From Marinobacter szutsaonensis (GTDB lineage: Bacteria; Pseudomonadota; Gammaproteobacteria; Pseudomonadales; Oleiphilaceae): a stretch of 64,000 bases of DNA. Positions 58,849 to 64,000 of this stretch are shown in pieces (positions within the stretch are counted from its first letter, which is position 1; each line of letters opens with the position of its first letter). The DNA lies in the NCBI RefSeq assembly GCF_039523335.1, contig NZ_BAAAFC010000001.1, positions 682,001 through 746,000 of the forward strand. Direction: 5' to 3'. The position numbers and the translations under genes are program-made. The notes under the pieces are model-generated. The model had not been told where the DNA came from. It searched no databases and was given only the letters and a program-made list of their open reading frames with translations.

Positions 58849-60750
58849 TCAGGGCCAAAAGCTGGTGAAACCGTTAGTCTGCAGACGATGACGCATCCAC
58901 TTTAATTTGGCTTTGGAACGGCACTCTACGCTGAGTTTTTCCCTTTCATTTACCGATGACCTTAAAAGATCCGGCCGATCACTTTCCCAAATCTCTGCCA
59001 TGGACGCCTTCAGGTGTTCGAACAACTCGCCCAGAACATCCCGGGGCTCGATAGTATCAACGCCGGTGCCGTCAAACACCGCCAGTTTTTCTTGATCTCC
59101 CTCAATGCGGGGCAGCACCTTCATCATCAGAAAGTCATCCCAAACTGCCTGCAGTGTCCGCTGGTCTTGTGGGTTCTGAGATACTACTGACAGCAACAAC
59201 TCATTTAGTGCCCGATAGGCCAATTCATACGGCGACCCCTTGAGAATGGAATTGATCCCGGAGAGGAACCCTACTGTCTTTGTGCCATCAGGGTCCGCGC
59301 CTACCACTTTGAGATCTTCACTAGTCACAGAGGAAACCAGCGGGTAACTCAAAGCCACGGGCTCGGTCTGTTGGTCAAAGAACTGATCGAATTCGTTCGG
59401 GAAAAATCCGCCAAAATCGATGGACAACGCCCTATCGATAACCTTTCTGGAGAAACCATGGGTGGTCTCATCCATGTTCACCGTTCCGGCCACGATCAAA
59501 TTGAAAGGCAGAGGTATACCCGAAGTGCTAAAGTAGTCCCACAAACCGTCAAACTGATCGTCGGCCAAGCCCAAATCACTCCTTAGCGCTAACTTACCCG
59601 CCGAATCAAGCTGCGCAAAGACCTCCGGCTTGAGAACTGGGTCACTACTGTATACGTATGACCGTTCAACAGCGTTGTCCGCGTTGAACTGCTGTAACTC
59701 TTCTTCATTGAGAAAGTGCCGGGTCTCAAGAATGGACAGGAAATCCGCAAAGTACTGTTCGACGGGAGCCAGGTTCATCTCGTCCAGACACAACCAAAAT
59801 GGTCGAATTTCAGCCAGATCACGGCCAACCCATTCCGGCCGGCCATTACTAATCTCAACATTGGTGATTATCTCTTTCCATGCGCTTACCATGAACCGGA
59901 GAACGTCGGACACCACATAGCGAGGACCATCTGCGCCCAATCTAGAGATATACCCCAACAGATCTGATGGCTCGTGCCAGTCCGGCCTTACCGGCACCAG
60001 ACAGTATGTCTCGTCCAGACTTCCAGTAAGTTTTGCCTGTTGGCGAACAAAGCGGGTTTTGCCGGTTCCAGAAATGCCAGCCATGAGGATAAAAGGTTTG
60101 GGAAGACGTTGCGTCTCCTCACCCCTTTTCACTGAACTACCACCGGTGCTAATTTTCTCTTGAAAGCTGATCCATAGGGGCTTGGCTTTCTCATAAAAGC
60201 GCAACATCTCGTTAAGATCTTGCTCCAGTCTTGCACTGTCAGGAACGGCACTTGCCGGGTAGTATTTGGCAATAATGTTTGGCACTTCATATGACTTACC
60301 AAGTGAGGTGGACGCCAACAAATCAATACTCGTTTGGCCCCACTGAACCAGACCCGAAATCTGACTTCTGGCATTCTCAGCGAACTCTGTAGCCCTCTGG
60401 GTCGCGCGGCGTTTTCCAAATTGCTTAGCAGGATTTGTCGTCCCTTGATTCAAAGATAAATAAACACCACTGCCATCGGCCTTAAACAAATAGACCGGGT
60501 AGACTCCATCTTGCGTAGTCGTTGTAATCTCAGGGTCTAAAATTGAAAGCCAAGGCACATTTGCCCAATTACCCGCGCCAACACTGCCTTTCACAATGAA
60601 TTTCGGGTTTATGTCAGCGACGACTTCTTTTACGGAATTAACGAATTCGTTTCGAAATTTATTCGCAAGCGGGTGGTTCGTGAAAGCCTCAGCTTTGGCG
60701 GCGCTCCATTCCCCAGTAATTTCCTGAAGTAACTGCTGGAGATCATTCAT
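58849..60750 (-). CDS. McrB-like AAA+ ATPase/GTPase with MrcB_N (DUF3578) domain
   Basis: 633 residues from the ATG at 60750 (MNDLQQLLQEI). The N-terminal domain (about 30-190) matches MrcB_N/DUF3578 by WANVPWLSILDPEITTTTQ and GVYLSLNQGTT; this domain is thought to read the target. The AAA+ module shows Walker A GISGTGKT (225-232), Walker B LCLDEMNLAPVEQYFADFL (320-338) and sensor segment GTVNMDETTHGFSRKVIDRA (422-441), the McrB/AAA_5 pattern. Start and preceding stop overlap as TGATG, so it is coupled to the small methyltransferase gene. Partner nuclease is encoded next. Confidence 0.9.
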   Translation of the reverse strand: MNDLQQLLQEITGEWSAAKAEAFTNHPLANKFRNEFVNSVKEVVADINPKFIVKGSVGAGNWANVPWLSILDPEITTTTQDGVYPVYLFKADGSGVYLSLNQGTTNPAKQFGKRRATQRATEFAENARSQISGLVQWGQTSIDLLASTSLGKSYEVPNIIAKYYPASAVPDSARLEQDLNEMLRFYEKAKPLWISFQEKISTGGSSVKRGEETQRLPKPFILMAGISGTGKTRFVRQQAKLTGSLDETYCLVPVRPDWHEPSDLLGYISRLGADGPRYVVSDVLRFMVSAWKEIITNVEISNGRPEWVGRDLAEIRPFWLCLDEMNLAPVEQYFADFLSILETRHFLNEEELQQFNADNAVERSYVYSSDPVLKPEVFAQLDSAGKLALRSDLGLADDQFDGLWDYFSTSGIPLPFNLIVAGTVNMDETTHGFSRKVIDRALSIDFGGFFPNEFDQFFDQQTEPVALSYPLVSSVTSEDLKVVGADPDGTKTVGFLSGINSILKGSPYELAYRALNELLLSVVSQNPQDQRTLQAVWDDFLMMKVLPRIEGDQEKLAVFDGTGVDTIEPRDVLGELFEHLKASMAEIWESDRPDLLRSSVNEREKLSVECRSKAKLKWMRHRLQTNGFTSFWP

Positions 60751-61031
60751 CAAGAAATCTTCCCTTCTGAATCTGAACAAGTAGGCGCCATCCCGATTTC
60801 ATGGCGAGCTAGAGCGGCAATCGCTGCTGAACCATCAAACGCCGAAACACGGTAACCCCTCGTCTTGAAGAAGAGTGCGTCTCGGCCAGACCCGCAGCCC
60901 GCATCGAGTATATGACCACCTTTGGGAATCAGATGCAGGAACTCACCACAGACCTCATCCATGGCAACCTCAAAGGTGGACTCCACAAACGCTTCGGCGT
61001 TGTTGTCGTAATAGCCTAGCGTATCGGGCAT
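60750..61031 (-). CDS. Truncated SAM methyltransferase, first gene of the defence operon
   Basis: 93 residues: YYDNNAEAFVESTFEVAMDE, then motif I ILDAGCGSGRDALFFKTRG and AFDGSAAIAALARHE. The frame stops right after the first third of a class I methyltransferase; all later motifs are missing. AAGGA lies 9 nt before the ATG at 61031 and the stop overlaps the McrB-like start, so it looks translated. It could be a remnant of an ancestral methyltransferase used as a leader gene, or a small binding protein. A full methyltransferase is present in the last gene of the operon. Confidence 0.7.
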   Translation of the reverse strand: MPDTLGYYDNNAEAFVESTFEVAMDEVCGEFLHLIPKGGHILDAGCGSGRDALFFKTRGYRVSAFDGSAAIAALARHEIGMAPTCSDSEGKIS

Positions 61032-61163
61032 GGGACAGTTTCCTTACTACTAATTCGTGCCGCATTATTGTGAACCAGGTTACCAGCAGGTCCTGAGATG
61101 GCCAAGTTGCATGATCTCGGGAATCGGTTAGCCTTGAACCTCATTCAACCGCATTAGTGAACC

Positions 61164-61628
61164 ATGACCGAAAACAACAACTCCCCATTCAAATTCCGCT
61201 TCCGAGTCCGCTACGGCGAGTGCGACGCTCAGGGCGTCGTCTTCAACGCCCGCTATGCAGACTTCGTGGACATTTCTGTCAACGAATATATCCGTGCCGT
61301 GTTCGGTGATTACCAGCGCCTGCTGGACCAGGATCTGGACGTCCAGGTGGTGAGCCTTACGGTGAACTGGAAAGCGCCCGCCCGGTTTGATGATGTGCTG
61401 GAAGCAAGGATTCGCACCGGGCGAATCGGCAACACGTCGTTCACCCTGCACCTGGAGTTCTATCGCTACGGGGATGGCCAGTTCATCGCCGATGCCGACA
61501 TCACCGATGTGATGATCCGGTCATCCACCATGTCCAAGGTGACCATTCCGGATCATATCCGGGCGCAGCTGACCGAAGGTGCTCCGGGGGTACTGATCAG
61601 TCATGCCGGAGAGCAAGAGCCCGCCTGA
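61164..61628 (+). CDS. Acyl-CoA thioesterase, 4-hydroxybenzoyl-CoA thioesterase family
   Basis: 154-residue hotdog-fold enzyme; RVRYGECDAQGVVFNARYAD holds the catalytic Asp of the 4HBT family. Substrate not known. Divergent from the defence operon, with a direct repeat CCGCATTA...GTGAACC just before its ATG. Confidence 0.88.
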   Translation: MTENNNSPFKFRFRVRYGECDAQGVVFNARYADFVDISVNEYIRAVFGDYQRLLDQDLDVQVVSLTVNWKAPARFDDVLEARIRTGRIGNTSFTLHLEFYRYGDGQFIADADITDVMIRSSTMSKVTIPDHIRAQLTEGAPGVLISHAGEQEPA

Positions 61629-61632
61629 AACA

Positions 61633-61895
61633 GTGTCCCGTCTGGTTAATTAGCTGACCTACTGAGCCACTGAGAGCCTTGAGAGCAAGGCGCGATGGCG
61701 AAGGTTTGGTGGTTCCAAATCGAGTCAGCGCAACGCGGCTATCAAGGCTCTCAGTGGCTCCCGAAGGGCGCGGCGCTGAGGCCCTTGGCCGGTGTTGCCA
61801 GCACTTGCTGTGAAACCACCACACCTGCGCACTGGCGCCTTGGCCAGGGGCCTCAGCGCCACGCAGTAGATCAACGAATTAACCAGACAGGACAC
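61633..61895. repeat. Compound palindrome: two inverted copies of one hairpin element
   Basis: Outer arms 61633-61666 and 61862-61895 are inverted copies (34 bp, 5 mismatches; core CTGGTTAATT). Inside are two hairpins: stem A 61664-61682 with 61742-61760 (GAGCCACTGAGAGCCTTGA, perfect 19 bp), and stem B 61772-61790 with 61842-61860 (GGCGCTGAGGCCC start, one G-T-type mismatch in 19 bp). Element A read forwards aligns with element B read backwards, including TTTGGTGGTT/GTGGTGGTTT in the loops. It fills the gap between the thioesterase and the monooxygenase genes and holds no gene. Confidence 0.85.
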
Positions 61896-61910
61896 TGACA
61901 AGGATCGAAT

Positions 61911-62936
61911 ATGAAAGACTTTCTCGGCATTCAGCTTCCCATCATCCAGGCGCCCATGGCGGGTGTTCAGGATCACAGACTGGCCGCCGCCGTCTCGAAT
62001 GCCGGTGGGCTGGGCTCCCTGCCCTGCGCCATGCTGGGCGTGGAGGCGCTGCGATCTGAACTTGAAGCCTTGAAAGCTGCCACCGACCGACCTTTCAATC
62101 TCAACTTCTTCGCCCACACGCCGCCAACACCGGATGCGGACAGCGAGCGGAGGTGGCGTCAGGCGCTGGCGCCCTATTATCAGGAATTCGGTATCGATCC
62201 TGATTCCATACCTTCAGGTCCGGGGCGGATGCCGTTCAATGAAGAAACTGCCGCCATTGTGGAGGAATTCCGCCCGGCGGTGGTCAGTTTCCATTTCGGG
62301 CTGCCGGAGCCTGCGCTGGTTGAGCGGGTACGCAGGGCCGGCGCAAAGATCCTGTCGACCGCGACCACGATGGAGGAGGCGCTCTGGCTGGAGCGGCACG
62401 GTGCCGATGCCATCATTGCCCAGGGCCTTGAAGCCGGTGGCCACCGCGGTATTTTCCTGACGAAAGACATGACCACGCAGATGGGCACCTTTGCCCTGCT
62501 GCCCCAGATTGTCGCTGCCGTGAAGGTGCCGGTGATTGCTGCCGGCGGCATTGCCGATGCCCGGGGCGTGAAAGCCGCGCTGGACCTTGGCGCAATCGCG
62601 GCCCAGATCGGAACGGCCTTCTTGCTCTGCCCGGAGGCGACCACAAAACAGATGCACCGGGAAGCACTGAAAAGCCCCCAGGCCCGGCATACCGCGATCA
62701 CCAACCTGTTTTCCGGCGGGCCGGCCCGGGGTATTGTGAACCGTGTGATGCAGGAACTGGGTCCGATATCCCCTGAAGCACCGGCGTTTCCCCTCGCCAC
62801 CAGTGCCATTGCGCCGCTTCGGGCCGCGGCCGAGGCTACCGGTTCCGGAGACTTTTCACCCTTGTGGTGTGGGCAGAACGCCTCGGGGTGCCGGGAGCAT
62901 TCAGCGGCGGAGATTCTGGAACGGCTTGTTCCCTGA
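61911..62936 (+). CDS. Nitronate monooxygenase-like FMN oxidoreductase
   Basis: 341-residue TIM-barrel flavoprotein; FMN-site stretches are PIIQAPMAGVQD at the start, QGLEAGGHRG, and AGGIADARGVKAAL with GTAF(L)LCPE. Members oxidise nitronates such as propionate-3-nitronate; other substrates are possible. Starts 15 nt after the compound palindrome. Ends before a phage-type pseudogene. Confidence 0.88.
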   Translation: MKDFLGIQLPIIQAPMAGVQDHRLAAAVSNAGGLGSLPCAMLGVEALRSELEALKAATDRPFNLNFFAHTPPTPDADSERRWRQALAPYYQEFGIDPDSIPSGPGRMPFNEETAAIVEEFRPAVVSFHFGLPEPALVERVRRAGAKILSTATTMEEALWLERHGADAIIAQGLEAGGHRGIFLTKDMTTQMGTFALLPQIVAAVKVPVIAAGGIADARGVKAALDLGAIAAQIGTAFLLCPEATTKQMHREALKSPQARHTAITNLFSGGPARGIVNRVMQELGPISPEAPAFPLATSAIAPLRAAAEATGSGDFSPLWCGQNASGCREHSAAEILERLVP

Positions 62937-63140
62937 ACAACTGCGGACATAAGTATCCGGGGTTGGGTACAGGGCAATGCGACTTCGCCAAAGCCTTACG
63001 GCAAACACCCTGCCAACCCTGTTAAACTACGACGCTCAGATTTTCGTACTGACAACTGTTTTCCCGTAGATAGGTTACCGAAATGTCCGCAACACCCGCA
63101 TTGGATGCCACTCGCCAAAACTCCGGCCCGTCTTGCGGTT

Positions 63141-63850
63141 TCTGAGTGGCTCCAATGTATCGACTGATCCATACCTGCGCCGTCCATATTCGGCAGGAAT
63201 AGGCCACTGACAGACAGCATCAAGCGTCGGATCGCCAAATGCATTAAATAGTTTGTTCTGGACGCCAAAGATCCCTTCATTCTCGATACGGACGCCACCG
63301 GCAAGCTATGCCCCATGATGATTGCGATCGACCACGGCGGCTTCAGCTGGGGAGCAGAACCACCACCGACGACAATCACAACAGAGAACCGGCACGCCCT
63401 GGTTGTGGCCCTCCTTGCCAAACACTACACCGGCGTGACCGGTGCAGATCTTAGGGTGCCGATCGGCACTATCACAACCAAAGACCGCCGCTCCCTGGTC
63501 GCTGCATTTCTGACCCCTACTACGAAAATGGCTCGGGCGAAACGGGCCGCGACTTACGGCAACCGGTGCCAACCATCACAACCAAAGATCGACCACAGCT
63601 GATAACAGCACATATCAGTGGTGAGGACCATGTGAGCGTCGAAATCGGCATGCGGATGCTACAGCCACACGAGCTATTCAAGGCGCAGGACTTCCCGGAA
63701 GACTACACGAACGACTTTGAGTTCCAGGGGCGCCCATTAGCCAAGTACCAACAGATGCGCCTGTGCGGCAACAGTTTACCGCCACACCTGGCGCAAGCGC
63801 TGGTTGCAGCGAATTTTGCACACGAGAGAATACTGGAGGCAACGGCGTGA
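63141..63850 (+). pseudogene. Broken phage-type C5 cytosine DNA methyltransferase, C-terminal part
   Basis: Reading from 63141 in one frame gives SEWLQCID, TGA at 63165, SIPAPSIFGRNRPLTDSIKR, TAG at 63249, FVLDAKDPF, then the open stretch IAIDHGGFSWG. The repeated motif (T/G)ITT(E/K)(N/D)R appears three times (near 63367, 63467, 63569), typical of phage C5 methyltransferases with a variable repeat region. A one-base shift near 63515 puts the end in another frame (DPYYENGSGETGRDLRQPVP through MRLCGNSLPPHLAQALVAAN, the conserved last motif). Two stops and one shift make it inactive. The N-terminal catalytic half is not visible in the window. Confidence 0.8.
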
Positions 63851-64000
63851 TCACCGCACGACTGAACAAGCTCAGATTTGCTTTCCAACAGGCGAGAAAG
63901 CTGGTCGGAGACGCCAACCGAGGCAAGGCCATTACTGGCGTAGCACTCCGCTGGTGTCACCGGATCCGGCAGGCGATCAAGGCGGAGATACTGGTGGTTG
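63847..64000 (+). CDS. Partial open frame at the right edge, hypothetical phage-type protein
   Basis: Open from a GTG overlapping the preceding stop (GTGA) to the window end: 51 residues, basic, starting MITARLNKLRFAFQQARKLV. It is coupled to the broken methyltransferase in a phage-like way. Not recognised; the remainder is outside the window. Confidence 0.4.
   Translation, partial: MITARLNKLRFAFQQARKLVGDANRGKAITGVALRWCHRIRQAIKAEILVV

Overview
The window reads as chromosomal DNA of a high-GC gammaproteobacterium. The gene content (RNase E with a rraA nearby, miaE, acnB, a PutA without the DNA-binding domain, TAXI-TRAP transport, Kdo-free housekeeping clusters of the Pseudomonas/Marinobacter type) and the protein sequences look most like Marinobacter or a close marine relative. 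That placement is by recognition of protein style, not by a database search.

Layout. 1-4300: the end of a MacAB-type efflux operon, a voltage-gated-like K+ channel with a zinc ribbon, and the divergent pair ferredoxin-NADP reductase / LysR regulator. 4300-7830: miaE and acnB. 7850-17750: a TAXI-TRAP-TauE transport operon and a proline-use block (putP, putA, AraC regulator). 17850-25800: the fatty acid cluster read leftwards, yceD-rpmF-plsX-fabD-fabG-acpP-fabF-pabC-mltG-tmk. 25900-36190: maf, sppA, a HAD phosphatase, rluC, rne with a long leader, a YecA/YgfB protein, a PHP exonuclease, YciI, an SH3 protein and rraA. 36220-42720: ppsA, ppsR and a large M16 metallopeptidase. 42820-47380: a small membrane protein, a PEGA-MORN protein, a membrane-anchored receiver protein, a MobA-like transferase and a double-domain pterin synthase homologue. 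47630-49440: gltX with tRNA-Ala and tRNA-Glu. 49540-54650: Zur-type box and znuA, an AEC permease, selD, a Cys/Met-metabolism PLP enzyme and an SDR.

The main accessory feature is a four-gene leftward operon at 54761-61031: a short truncated SAM methyltransferase, an McrB-like AAA+ protein with an MrcB_N (DUF3578) domain, a DUF2357/PD-(D/E)XK nuclease of McrC type, and a full SAM methyltransferase fused to an HNH nuclease domain. It looks like a type IV-like defence system with two different nuclease folds and methyltransferase parts. It is followed by a thioesterase, a 263-bp compound palindrome made of two inverted copies of one hairpin with co-varying stems, a nitronate monooxygenase-like gene, and a broken phage-type C5 DNA methyltransferase at the right edge.

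Nine copies of a 30-bp palindrome (GGGGTCAG...CTGACCCC) lie in three clusters, each exactly between two convergent transcription units. They are the clearest repeated structure in the window.
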